Source: Streptomyces canus 299MFChir4.1
Lineage (GTDB): Bacteria > Actinomycetota > Actinomycetes > Streptomycetales > Streptomycetaceae
Length of the DNA stretch: 64,000 bases
Assembly: GCF_000383615.1 (NCBI RefSeq)
Contig: NZ_KB911591.1
Location: forward strand, 62,001-126,000
Direction: 5' to 3'
A program made the position numbers and the translations under genes. Within the stretch, counting starts at the first letter, position 1. Each line of letters starts with the position of its first letter. Shown one piece after another: positions 15,456-23,552 of the stretch. The notes below the pieces were generated by a model. That model worked only from the letters and a program-made list of their open reading frames with translations, searched no databases and was not told the DNA's origin.

Positions 15456-17041
15456 CGCTCGGCGCCTCCGTCGTGGACCGCCTCAGCCTCCAGCTGACGC
15501 TCGTGCTCTTCCTTTCCGTGGTCGTCGTGACCCTGTTCACCGCGTTGCTGACCGCACCCCAACGCGACGAGATCGGCGAGTTCTACCTCGGCAACCGGGC
15601 CATGTCCCCGCTGCGCAACGGGCTCGCGATGTGCGGCGACTACGTGTCGGCCGCGACCCTCCTGGGCAGCACCGGACTGGTCGCCCTGACCGGCTACGAC
15701 GGACTGCTCTACCTGTGCGGCACCGCGGTCGCCTGGATGATGGTCCTGCTGCTGATCGCCGAACCCCTGCGCAACACCGGCAAGTTCACCCTCGGCGACA
15801 CCCTGGCGACACGCCTGTCGCGCTTGCAGCGGCCGGTCCGCCTCGCCCTGGCCCTGTGCACACTGGCCGTCACCACCCTCTACCTGGTGGCCCAACTCGT
15901 CGGCAGCGTCGCCCTGCTGACCCAGTTCACCGGCGAACCCAGCGCCGCCACCCGCACCCTGTGCGTCATCGTCATCGGCACCGTCGTCATCGTCTACGCC
16001 GCCATCGGAGGCATGCCGGGCGCCACCTTCATCCAGGTCGTCAAGGCGGTCATGCTCATCTGCGGTGTCACCGTGGCCGGCGTGATGGTGCTGCACCGCT
16101 TCGACTGGAACTTCGAGAACCTGCTCGCCGCCGCCGCGGACAACAGCGGACAGGGTGCGCGGTTCCTGGAGCCCGGGCTGCGTTACGGGGGCAGCGTCAC
16201 CAGCAAACTCGACTTCCTCAGCCTCCAGTTGGCCATCGTGCTCGGACTCGCCGCCCTCCCGCACGTGATGATGCGCCTGCTCGCCCCGAAGTCGGTCGAC
16301 GTCCTGCGCACCTCGGTGGTGTGGGCCATGGGCCTGGTCAGCCTGGTCTGTCTGGCGGCCGGCGTCCTCGGCCTCGGCGCCACCGCCGTCCTGGGCAGCG
16401 ACACCATCGAGCACAACGACCGCACGGGGAACGCGGCCGTCCTGCTGCTGGCACACGACCTGGGCGGCGCCGTCCTGACCGCCCTGCTGTCCTGCCTCGC
16501 CTTCGTCACCCTCCTCGCGGTCGCCGCCGGCCTCACCCTGGCCGCCGCCTCCTCGCTCGCCCACGACCTCTACGGCGAGGTGATCCGCAAGGGCCGCGCG
16601 ACGGAGACGGAAGAACTGGCCGTGGCCCGGCTCTCGGCGGCCGTGATCGGCATCCTCGGCATGCTGCTCGCCCTGGTCTCCTGGGGCGCCAACTCCGCGA
16701 CCCTGGCCTTCCTCGCCTTCGCCATCGCCGCGTCCGCCATCCTGCCGACCCTCGTCTACAGCCTCTTCTGGCGGCGGTTCACCGCGCAGGGCGCTCTCCT
16801 CAGCCTCTGCGGCGGCCTGGTCACCTCGGTCCTTCTCGTCGTCCTCTCGCCGGTCGTCTCCTCCGCTCCCGCCTCGCTCTACCCGGACGCCGATTTCGCC
16901 TGGTTTCCCTTGCAGAATCCCGGAATCGTCTCCATCCCGGCCGGCTTCCTCCTCGGCTGGCTGGGGTCGATCCTCAGCATTCCGGAAGCAAAGGAGACAT
17001 ACGAGGACTTCGAAGTGCGCACCCTTGTGGGAGTCGACTAG
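15449..17041 (+). CDS. Solute:sodium symporter (cation/acetate symporter-like)
   Basis: 530 residues with about 13 hydrophobic helices. SSS-family features: EIGEFYLGNRAMSPLRNGLA then MCGDYVSAATLLGSTGLVAL near the N-terminus, ATFIQVVKAVMLICGVTVAG, and LPHVMMRLLAPKSVDVLRTS. The closest known functions are ActP- or MctC-type uptake of acetate, pyruvate or other short monocarboxylates with Na+ or H+. The ATG at 15449 overlaps the DUF485 gene, which implies coupled translation. The substrate cannot be read from sequence. Confidence 0.88.
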   Translation: MVTLGASVVDRLSLQLTLVLFLSVVVVTLFTALLTAPQRDEIGEFYLGNRAMSPLRNGLAMCGDYVSAATLLGSTGLVALTGYDGLLYLCGTAVAWMMVLLLIAEPLRNTGKFTLGDTLATRLSRLQRPVRLALALCTLAVTTLYLVAQLVGSVALLTQFTGEPSAATRTLCVIVIGTVVIVYAAIGGMPGATFIQVVKAVMLICGVTVAGVMVLHRFDWNFENLLAAAADNSGQGARFLEPGLRYGGSVTSKLDFLSLQLAIVLGLAALPHVMMRLLAPKSVDVLRTSVVWAMGLVSLVCLAAGVLGLGATAVLGSDTIEHNDRTGNAAVLLLAHDLGGAVLTALLSCLAFVTLLAVAAGLTLAAASSLAHDLYGEVIRKGRATETEELAVARLSAAVIGILGMLLALVSWGANSATLAFLAFAIAASAILPTLVYSLFWRRFTAQGALLSLCGGLVTSVLLVVLSPVVSSAPASLYPDADFAWFPLQNPGIVSIPAGFLLGWLGSILSIPEAKETYEDFEVRTLVGVD

Positions 17042-17149
17042 ATGTTTTCCCCTCACTTTTCCGGGAACCGTGTGGCGAACACGTGGATATTTCGTCGACA
17101 GCGGAGCACGGCTTGCGGCAACAACGCCCGTGCAGTAATTAGGTGATGT

Positions 17150-17818
17150 ATGAACTTGTTCAACCGTGGCACCATGTTCCGCCGCACGGACCGCGCGGAA
17201 ACCGCCGACGATTCCCAGCCCCCCACCGGGGTGTCGGGCACTGCCACAGCCGTCCTTCCCGACCCCGGACTGGCGGCCCTGACCGGGGAGTGGGCCATCG
17301 ACCCCGCGCACAGCAGGATCGGCTTCTCCGTACGCCATGCCATGGTGACCACCGTGCGCGGGGCGTTCCTGGAGTACCAGAGCCGCCTCTACTTCAACGG
17401 CCGCGACCCGTCCCGTTCCCAAGCGGAGATCGTCATCTCCACCGGCAGCGTCGACACCGGCGTGGAACAGCGCGACGGCCACCTCGTGGGACGGGACTTC
17501 CTGGACGCCTCGAACTACCCGCGCATGCGGTTCGTCAGCACCGCCGTGGACGTGGTCGGCCCGGACGTGTACCGGATGACCGGCGACCTCACCATCAAGG
17601 CGACCACCCGCCCCGTGGTCCTCGAACTCACCTACATAGGCCATGTCACCGACCCGTTCGGCTACCAGCGGGCCGGCTTCGACGGCACCACCACCATCAA
17701 CCGCTCCGAGTGGGGCCTGACCTACAGCACCCGGCTCGCCGAGGGAGGTGCCATGGTCAGCGAGAAGGTACGCCTGCAGTTCGACATCGCCGCGATCCGT
17801 ACGCCTCCGGTCGGCTGA
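17150..17818 (+). CDS. YceI family protein
   Basis: 222 residues. After a 40-residue polar leader the YceI lipocalin-like beta-barrel begins at LTGEWAIDPAHSRIGFSVRH and continues through DGHLVGRDFLDASNYPRMRF, GDLTIKATTRPVVLEL and RSEWGLTYSTRL. YceI proteins bind isoprenoid or other amphiphilic ligands. No signal peptide is present, so it is probably cytoplasmic. It stands alone, downstream of the symporter and before a strong terminator. Confidence 0.88.
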   Translation: MNLFNRGTMFRRTDRAETADDSQPPTGVSGTATAVLPDPGLAALTGEWAIDPAHSRIGFSVRHAMVTTVRGAFLEYQSRLYFNGRDPSRSQAEIVISTGSVDTGVEQRDGHLVGRDFLDASNYPRMRFVSTAVDVVGPDVYRMTGDLTIKATTRPVVLELTYIGHVTDPFGYQRAGFDGTTTINRSEWGLTYSTRLAEGGAMVSEKVRLQFDIAAIRTPPVG

Positions 17819-18033
17819 GCGGGACCCTCCGGGCCGGTGGTCCGGGGGATCCCTTCCAGGAAGTCGGACACGTCCGGAACCGCCGTCCAGACACGTTCGG
17901 AGCCGCCGTCCCCTGTGCTGCGGCTCCGGACGGGTGGACGGGTCAGGTCCTGGTCGCGCTGAGGTTGACCGAGCGGTGCGTCTGCCAGGCCCTGCTCGTC
18001 CGCCTCGTCGAGCAGCTGCTGGAACAGCCCGGA

Positions 18034-18083
18034 GGCACGGAGCGGGCCACGAACTCGTCCGAGTTCGTGGCCCGCTCCGTGCC
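18034..18083. terminator. Strong bidirectional hairpin terminator
   Basis: Perfect 24-base inverted repeat, arms 18034-18057 and 18060-18083 separated by two bases (the tip will open to a normal loop). It lies between the YceI gene on the plus strand and the P450 gene on the minus strand, so it can end transcripts from both sides. Confidence 0.8.
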
Positions 18084-18094
18084 TTAAGGGGCCG

Positions 18095-19510
18095 TCAGCG
18101 CCCGCGCACCAGCCCGGCCAGATAACGCCACAGCGACGAACGCGGCCGTCCGGCGGCCTCGTCGGCCGGGGCGGAACCGGCCGCGGCGGGCAGGGGCAGG
18201 GGCAGGGGCAGGGGCGGGGGAGGGGGCACTGGCTGGGCCGGCGTGTCCGAGACCGTGTACCGCACCGGGAGCGACCGCAGACCGCGTATGAACGGCGAGG
18301 AGCGCCACGGCAGTTGATCGACGGGCAGTGACAACTCCAGCCCCGACAGTCGCTCGAAGAGCCTGCTCACGCCGATCGCCGCCGCACCCCCGGCCAGTTC
18401 CCGCGCCGGGCACTGCCGCGGACCGGCCCCCCAGGACAGATGGGCCCGCGTGCTGATGGTCGACTCGGGGCAGACCTTCCCCGCGAAGGCGGGATCCGCG
18501 TGCGCGGCGCCGACCGACACCCAGACGGGATCGCCCGCCGCGACGGTGTAGTTGCCGAGCCGCATGTCCTTCAGCGGGAAGCGCGGTACGAAGTTGATCA
18601 GCGGCGGCTTCTGCATCACCACCCGGTTCATGGTCTCCCTGATCAGGCCCGCCGACAGGCTGGCGCTAGCGGGGAGGTTCCCGGTGATGACCTCGACGAC
18701 CGTGTTGGAGATCAGGATGCCGACATGGTCGGAGGTCATCCCGAGCAGCATCATCAGCTCGCGGGACAACTCCTCGACGCTCAGGCCGGGATGGGAGGCG
18801 AGCAGATACGAGGGGAAGTCGTCGCCGGGCTCCTTCATCTTCCACGCGCCGAGTTCCGACAGCGTGGCCAGCAGCCGCTCCAGGGCGGGCCCCGCGTCCG
18901 GACCGGCGTCCAGCACCCGCCACATGTCCATCAGCGCGTCGTCGTGCTGCGAGCCGGGGAAGCCGAGCAGATGACTGGCGACCATGAGCGGCAGCGGCCG
19001 CGAGAACTGCGCGGACAGATCCGCCCATCCGGTACGGCCGCCCTGGGTGAGCAGGGAGATCAGTTCGTCGGCGTCCCGGGTGATCTGCGCCTTGAGCCGC
19101 TTGGCCACCGGGTGCCGGGGGTCCTGGAAGGGCCGCAGGGCGGTGTCCCAGGCCACCTTCAGCCCCCGGTAGCCCTCACCGCCCTGGATCAGCACATGGT
19201 TGACGTCCAGCGACGGCGCGAGCGGCCAGTCCTCGGGCAGCCGACCCTCGCGCCGCGCCCGCCAGTTCTCCAGCCCCTTGGGCCAGGCATGGTCGTCACG
19301 GAGGACCTCGTAGGCCTCCTCGTAGCCCAGCACGAGCCAGACGGGCACTCCCAGCAGGTCGACCGGCGCGACCGGGCCGTGTGCCTGGCGCAGCCGCTCG
19401 TACACGATCGACGGGTCCCGCTCGTAGTCCCGGGTCATGAGCGGTTCGAGGCTCATCGACTCCAGCGACTCGTGGCCGGCCGCCGATCCGCTGTCCAGTT
19501 GAACCCCCAT
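18095..19510 (-). CDS. Cytochrome P450, atypical motifs (CYP157-like)
   Basis: 471 residues. The heme loop is SWGAGPRQCPARELAGG with Cys367. Two signature motifs are off: the I-helix reads LLGMTSDHVG rather than AGxDT, and the K-helix ExxR is replaced by E292-T-M-N295. Loss of ExxR is known in the streptomycete CYP157 family, which is often encoded in conservons; no conservon genes are next to this one. The last 60 residues are a Pro/Leu- and Ala-rich tail (PVPPPPPLPLPLPLP) encoded by a GGGGCA repeat. The ATG at 19510 has GGAAGGAAG just upstream. The substrate is unknown and P450 catalysis may be impaired or altered. Confidence 0.87.
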   Translation of the reverse strand: MGVQLDSGSAAGHESLESMSLEPLMTRDYERDPSIVYERLRQAHGPVAPVDLLGVPVWLVLGYEEAYEVLRDDHAWPKGLENWRARREGRLPEDWPLAPSLDVNHVLIQGGEGYRGLKVAWDTALRPFQDPRHPVAKRLKAQITRDADELISLLTQGGRTGWADLSAQFSRPLPLMVASHLLGFPGSQHDDALMDMWRVLDAGPDAGPALERLLATLSELGAWKMKEPGDDFPSYLLASHPGLSVEELSRELMMLLGMTSDHVGILISNTVVEVITGNLPASASLSAGLIRETMNRVVMQKPPLINFVPRFPLKDMRLGNYTVAAGDPVWVSVGAAHADPAFAGKVCPESTISTRAHLSWGAGPRQCPARELAGGAAAIGVSRLFERLSGLELSLPVDQLPWRSSPFIRGLRSLPVRYTVSDTPAQPVPPPPPLPLPLPLPAAAGSAPADEAAGRPRSSLWRYLAGLVRGR

Positions 19511-19623
19511 GACTTCCTTCCCTCGGTCAGGCGCTACGCAAGAGTAATGTGACCCCCTGCGCTGCATCCATGGCGGGGGGTGATTGTCGAGGCCTCGCTT
19601 GGGGAAGCCGGGGGAACGGCGAA

Positions 19624-19647
19624 CGGCACCGTCCGAGGACGGTGCCG
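19624..19647 (-). terminator. Hairpin terminator after the galactanase gene
   Basis: 11-base perfect arms CGGCACCGTCC (19624-19634) and GGACGGTGCCG (19637-19647), 20 bases past the galactanase stop codon on its strand. Confidence 0.6.
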
Positions 19648-19667
19648 CTTTGGTGCGAAGTCGTCCC

Positions 19668-20789
19668 CTACGGGGTCCACTTGATGTTCGGGTTCACATT
19701 GCCGGTCCAGTTGAAGACGGCCATGTTGTCCCAGCCGTTGCCGCTGTTGTTGATGTCGGCCGGGTTCCAGCCGTTGCCGGTCACGGCGTACCAGGTGGGC
19801 TCCCAGTAGAAGACCCCGATCGCCCCGTTGCCGCGGGCCGCGTTCTGCACGGCGGTGAAGTTGTCCGCCTGGCCCTGCCAGCTGAGCGGGTAGCCCGAGC
19901 AGCCCGTCGTGATGGAGTTGGCCGTGCCGTCCGCGTTGGCCGAGGTGAACGGGTAGGCCGTCTCGGCGATGACGACGTCCTTGCCGTACCGGGACTTCAT
20001 GTCGGACACGACACTGCCCATGTTGGCGATCGTGCCGTGCCACGGGCAGTAGTAGGAGAGCCCGGTGATGTCCCAGTTGACGCCCTTGGCCTTGATGCCG
20101 TCGTAGAACCAGCGGGCGTTGGCGTCACTGTCGGCGTCGGCGGTGTGGATGATCACCTGGGTGCCGCTGTTGCACGCCTTGGTCGCGTTGTAACCCGACT
20201 TGAGCAGCAGGCTCAGGTTGGTGAAGTCGTTGTTGACGACCTTGCCCTCGTTCCACAGCATGCCGACGTTGATCTCGTTGCCGATCTGCACGCTGTCCGG
20301 GGTGGTGCCCTGCGACGTGAGGCTGTTGCAGACGTCGTACGTGTAGTTGTAGACGTCGGTCTGCAACTGGCCGATGGTGTGGCCGGCCCATGCAGCGGGC
20401 TTGTTCTGGTTGCCCGGGTCCGCCCAGGTGTCCGAGTAGTGGAAGTCGACCAGCAGCTTCAGCCCCTTGGCCTTCACCTGCTTCGCGTACGACAGCACCT
20501 TGGCCCTGTTGTTGTAGCCGCCGGCGGGGTTGTTCCACACCCGCAGGCGGACGTAGTTGACGCCGAGGCCCTTGAGGATGTCCAGCGGGTCCTTGGCGGT
20601 GCCGCTCGCGTCGTAGTACTTGGCACCGAGGTCGAGGGCGCGCTGGGCGGTCGAGACATCGGCGCCGCGCATGGTGAGCGTCCCGGCGGCGGAGGCGCTG
20701 GTTGACGTGGTGAGCAGGGATGCGGGCAGGGCGAGTGCCGCCAGGAGCATGGCGGCCCTCGCGAGGCGGCGCGGACCTGTGACGGTCAT
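19668..20789 (-). CDS. GH53 arabinogalactan endo-beta-1,4-galactanase, secreted
   Basis: 373 residues. A Sec signal peptide (MTVTGPRRLARAAMLLAALA..., cleavage near SASAAG) leads to a GH53 catalytic domain starting TLTMRGADVSTAQRALDLGA. Catalytic glutamates are visible as IGNEINVGMLW (acid/base) and VVIAETAYPF (nucleophile). KGLKLLVDFHYSDTWADPG is the conserved barrel strand. It cleaves beta-1,4-galactan side chains of pectin outside the cell. The ATG at 20789 follows AAGGAGG by five bases; an earlier ATG at 20816 lacks such a site. A LacI-type operator-like sequence lies 40 bases upstream. Confidence 0.92.
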   Translation of the reverse strand: MTVTGPRRLARAAMLLAALALPASLLTTSTSASAAGTLTMRGADVSTAQRALDLGAKYYDASGTAKDPLDILKGLGVNYVRLRVWNNPAGGYNNRAKVLSYAKQVKAKGLKLLVDFHYSDTWADPGNQNKPAAWAGHTIGQLQTDVYNYTYDVCNSLTSQGTTPDSVQIGNEINVGMLWNEGKVVNNDFTNLSLLLKSGYNATKACNSGTQVIIHTADADSDANARWFYDGIKAKGVNWDITGLSYYCPWHGTIANMGSVVSDMKSRYGKDVVIAETAYPFTSANADGTANSITTGCSGYPLSWQGQADNFTAVQNAARGNGAIGVFYWEPTWYAVTGNGWNPADINNSGNGWDNMAVFNWTGNVNPNIKWTP

Positions 20790-20828
20790 CCCGACCTCCT
20801 TGTCTGACATGGCCATGTGAATGAAGAC

Positions 20829-20842
20829 TGGGAACGCTCACA
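20829..20842 (-). promoter_or_regulatory. LacI-type operator-like site before the galactanase
   Basis: TGGGAACGCTCACA resembles the 14-base CebR-type operator TGGGAGCGCTCCCA of streptomycete LacI-family sugar repressors, with three differences. It lies 40 bases upstream of the galactanase start, a suitable place for sugar-dependent repression. Confidence 0.5.
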
Positions 20843-20871
20843 GTAGGAGTCGGTGTCAGGGTTGTAAATAC

Positions 20872-20982
20872 ATGCGTCGGGCGCATTTCCGCATGGTTAA
20901 AGAGGTGCCGGCTAAGCGCCTTTCATGTGTACGTACACAGATCCGGTGCGTACTCCCGCTGCCCTCTATGCGTGTCGCGCAT
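20872..20982. promoter_or_regulatory. Two ATGCG-N5-CGCAT dyads flanking a perfect palindrome
   Basis: ATGCG-TCGGG-CGCAT (20872-20886) and ATGCG-TGTCG-CGCAT (20968-20982) lie exactly 96 bases apart. Between them is the perfect 14-base palindrome TGTGTACGTACACA (20926-20939). All are upstream of the HTH/telomere-type operon starting at 21016. They are candidate operators, possibly for the HTH proteins encoded downstream (inference). Confidence 0.5.
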
Positions 20983-21015
20983 ACCCGGTGCGCCCGGAGT
21001 GGTAGGTTCCACGCC

Positions 21016-21321
21016 ATGCGGATGACGCTCGACGAGCGGGTGCGGTCGGCGGTGGCCGCCCTGCTGTACGCGACCGGTGAGTCGCAGACGGAACTGGCCT
21101 GCGCGCTGGGGGTGAGCCAGGCGCAGGTGAGCCGCCGTCAGTCCGGCACCGCCGCCTGGAGCCTGGCCGACTGCGACGCGGTCGCCGCGCACTACGGCAT
21201 CGATCCGCTGGACCTCCTGGCCGGTCCGACCCGGGCCACCGAGACACTGCCCGCCCAGCGGCGCCGCGTCCCCGGCCGTGTGGGACGCCCCGCGGCCGCT
21301 CCGGACGGGGGAGTGCGATGA
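21016..21321 (+). CDS. Small helix-turn-helix DNA-binding protein
   Basis: 101 residues. An XRE-like HTH covers residues 20-45 (GESQTELACALGVSQAQVSR), followed by a helical segment and a basic, proline-rich tail. It should bind DNA. The ATG at 21016 is chosen from the domain boundary; another ATG lies two codons later. Its stop overlaps the next start by four bases (ATGA), so it is translationally coupled to the telomere-associated-like protein. It may be a regulator or an accessory telomere-binding factor. Confidence 0.78.
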   Translation: MRMTLDERVRSAVAALLYATGESQTELACALGVSQAQVSRRQSGTAAWSLADCDAVAAHYGIDPLDLLAGPTRATETLPAQRRRVPGRVGRPAAAPDGGVR

Positions 21322-22784
21322 CCGACTTCGACGCGATCGACGCGCTGCTCGCCGAGGCGAAGCAGGAGGTCCCGCTGCCACCGGTCGAGGAACGGCGCGC
21401 CCTGCGCGAGGAACTGAACGTCTCGCGCGCCCAGCTCGCGAAGGTCCTGGACGTCAGCGCCTCGACGGTGGGCGGCTGGGAGTCGGGACGGGAACCGAGC
21501 GGGCAAGTGCGGGAGAAGTACGCGTACTTCCTGGAGGGGGCACGGACGAAGCTGGCGGCCGCGGACCCCGTCGACGACGTGGCGGACGCCGAGGAGGAGG
21601 CGGGCCTCGACGACGTCGACGTGCTCCCCGAGCCGCGGCCCTGCGTCCTGTGCGGTCGGCCGGCCCGTCACCAGGTCGAGGGCTTTCCGCAGCACCTGGA
21701 TTCCGCTGACTGCGCGTCCGGCGAACCCGCGCAACCGGTGCCCCCCGCACCCGAGGAAGCGCCGCGCAGTCCCGCCGCCCCCACCGCACGCGCGGTGAAG
21801 GTCGTGCCCGTCGGACGCCGGGTGCAGCCCGCCGACACCCCGGACCTGATCGCCTCCGCCGTGGCGGCCGCGCTCGACCAGTACTCCGGCGACGTGGAGG
21901 CGGCGACCGCAGCGCTGGTCAAGCGGGCGATCCCGGACGCGATGGCGCTCCTCGACGACAGCCGCAAGGGCGGCCGGTACGACATCGTCGCCCACCCCTG
22001 GCTGCCCGACATCCTGCGCAAGCAGACCGCGCGCGGTGCCGACCAGATCTGGGAGGCCCGCCCCAAGTGGACCAGGCCCGAACTCCCGCCCGGCGAACAC
22101 GAGGTGACCGCGCTCGACGTCAACGGCGCCTACCTGTCCGCGCTCAAGACCCACCTGCCGATCGGCCAGTTGGAGCACTCCACCGGCGGCGACCACGACC
22201 GCCGCCGCGCCGGCGTCCATCTGATCACCCCGCCGGACTGGGACCACGACGCCTACCTGCCGAACCCGCTGGGCAGCCGGGACGAGCCGGGCCCGCTGTG
22301 GGTGACCGAGCCGTCCCTGCGTCTGCTGCTGCGCCTGTCCGGCCCGAGGTACGGGCTGTGCGACCCTCCGGAGATCCACGAGTCCTGGACCTCCGGTGCC
22401 ACCGAGAACCTCCTGGAGAAGTTCCGCATCGCCCTCAAGGACGCCCGCGACCGGGCGATCGCCGAGGACGACGAGGTGACCCTCGAGTACGTGAAGGCCA
22501 TGTACAGCAAGTTCGTCTCCACGATGGGGGAGTCGAACTACAACCGGGAGCTGTATCGCGCCGACTGGATGCATCTCATCCGCTCCCAGGCCTTCGTGAA
22601 CCTGTGGTGGAAGGCGCACCGGGCCTATGACGAGGGCCTGACGGTCGTCCGGGCGATGGGAACCGACGAGCTGCACGTGGCCGGTGACTGGCGTGCGGTG
22701 TTCGCCGAGGGGCGCGGTGTCACCGAGGTGAAGGTCAAGGACGTGTACACCGTCGGCACCGAGCCGTCGAACGGATCGGAGTGA
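21318..22784 (+). CDS. Tap/Tac-like telomere-associated protein with degenerate family-B polymerase core
   Basis: 488 residues. Order: XRE-type HTH (about 25-60, LNVSRAQLAKVLDVSASTVG), zinc-finger-like C109-x2-C112 ... H118 ... C132, a linker, then a region resembling a minimal family-B DNA polymerase: motif A LDVNGAYLSA (Asp267), motif B-like YVKAMYSKFVSTMGE (Lys393, Tyr396, Lys398) and motif C-like AMGTDELHV (Asp450). Streptomyces Tap and Tac bind telomeric 3' overhangs and extend terminal proteins by protein-primed synthesis in vitro. At 488 residues this is shorter than archetypal Tap (over 700). The next gene is terminal-protein-like, which supports the assignment. I am fairly sure of the family and less sure of polymerase activity. 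Confidence 0.7.
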   Translation: MTDFDAIDALLAEAKQEVPLPPVEERRALREELNVSRAQLAKVLDVSASTVGGWESGREPSGQVREKYAYFLEGARTKLAAADPVDDVADAEEEAGLDDVDVLPEPRPCVLCGRPARHQVEGFPQHLDSADCASGEPAQPVPPAPEEAPRSPAAPTARAVKVVPVGRRVQPADTPDLIASAVAAALDQYSGDVEAATAALVKRAIPDAMALLDDSRKGGRYDIVAHPWLPDILRKQTARGADQIWEARPKWTRPELPPGEHEVTALDVNGAYLSALKTHLPIGQLEHSTGGDHDRRRAGVHLITPPDWDHDAYLPNPLGSRDEPGPLWVTEPSLRLLLRLSGPRYGLCDPPEIHESWTSGATENLLEKFRIALKDARDRAIAEDDEVTLEYVKAMYSKFVSTMGESNYNRELYRADWMHLIRSQAFVNLWWKAHRAYDEGLTVVRAMGTDELHVAGDWRAVFAEGRGVTEVKVKDVYTVGTEPSNGSE

Positions 22785-22793
22785 GGAGACAGG

Positions 22794-23552
22794 GTGCCGG
22801 AGAGGAACATCGAGTTCGGGAAGTACGGGGCTCGGGGCATCAGGGGGCACGAGGCCGTGGCCCGGCAGCTCGACGCGCTCGCCACGTTCATCGCCAGCCC
22901 CATCACCACCCGGCGTGGCCTGCTGGCCCGGCTGCACTACCTCACCCGTACCGAACACGCCCGGGCCACCGCCCGCGAGGCGGGCCTCACGGTCACCGAC
23001 CGCGCGCTGAAGGCGTGGCTGGAGGAGCGCCGCAGCCCCTCGAAGCGCAACCTGGAGAAGATCGAGAGCGCGTACCGCACCGTGCGCCGGCAGAACGTCG
23101 CGCGGTACCTGCTCGTACGTCTGACCCGTGAAGGCCGCGGCACGCGGGTCGAGTTCCACCCGCTCAACCAGAGCCGGGTGCCCCGCACCCGCCAACGGGC
23201 CGTCGAGTACCGCACCCTGAACGTCCGTCACTGGGACCGCGTCGTACAGGCATGGGCCGCGGGCGACGACGCCGCGCTCGACGAGGCATGGGTGAACGAC
23301 GTCGTGGTCGATCTCGGCAGCCAGTGGAGAGTACGAGTTCGTGACCGCGATCGGGTTCGCTGCCTGAGGTGGCCCGCGGGCAGCCCCGACCTCGACGCGA
23401 GCCGGACGCCTGTCGCTGTGTACGACCTCAGTGCGTGGGAATGCCCAGATCCGCGGCGACCGAGTCCGCGCGGACGAAGACGGACACCGGGAACTGCTCG
23501 TCGCAGTACTTGTTGCCGGACGACACGATTCCCACGACCTTGCCGCCGCTGA
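22794..23552 (+). CDS. Terminal-protein-like gene, probable 3' frameshift
   Basis: 252 residues as the frame stands. An HTH-like segment (ATAREAGLTVTDRALKAWLE) is followed by RRSPSKRNLEKIESAYRTVR and a conserved-looking core (VEFHPLNQSRVPRTRQRAVE, NVRHWDRVVQAWAAGDDAAL, VNDVVVDLGSQW). By position after a Tap/Tac-like gene it is a candidate telomere-capping terminal protein primed for DNA synthesis; it does not look like archetypal Tpg. After DLGSQW the frame turns Arg/Pro-rich and overlaps the protease gene by 125 bases, while the +1 frame from 23329 reads EYEFVTAIGFAA and stops at 23367. This suggests a frameshift at about 23327-23331. The GTG start follows GAGGAGACAGG. Confidence 0.6.
   Translation: MPERNIEFGKYGARGIRGHEAVARQLDALATFIASPITTRRGLLARLHYLTRTEHARATAREAGLTVTDRALKAWLEERRSPSKRNLEKIESAYRTVRRQNVARYLLVRLTREGRGTRVEFHPLNQSRVPRTRQRAVEYRTLNVRHWDRVVQAWAAGDDAALDEAWVNDVVVDLGSQWRVRVRDRDRVRCLRWPAGSPDLDASRTPVAVYDLSAWECPDPRRPSPRGRRRTPGTARRSTCCRTTRFPRPCRR

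Noticed and set aside
18189..18228. GGGGCA repeat as a possible minisatellite
   Set aside because: It lies inside the P450 reading frame and encodes its Pro/Leu tail, so it is reported with that gene.
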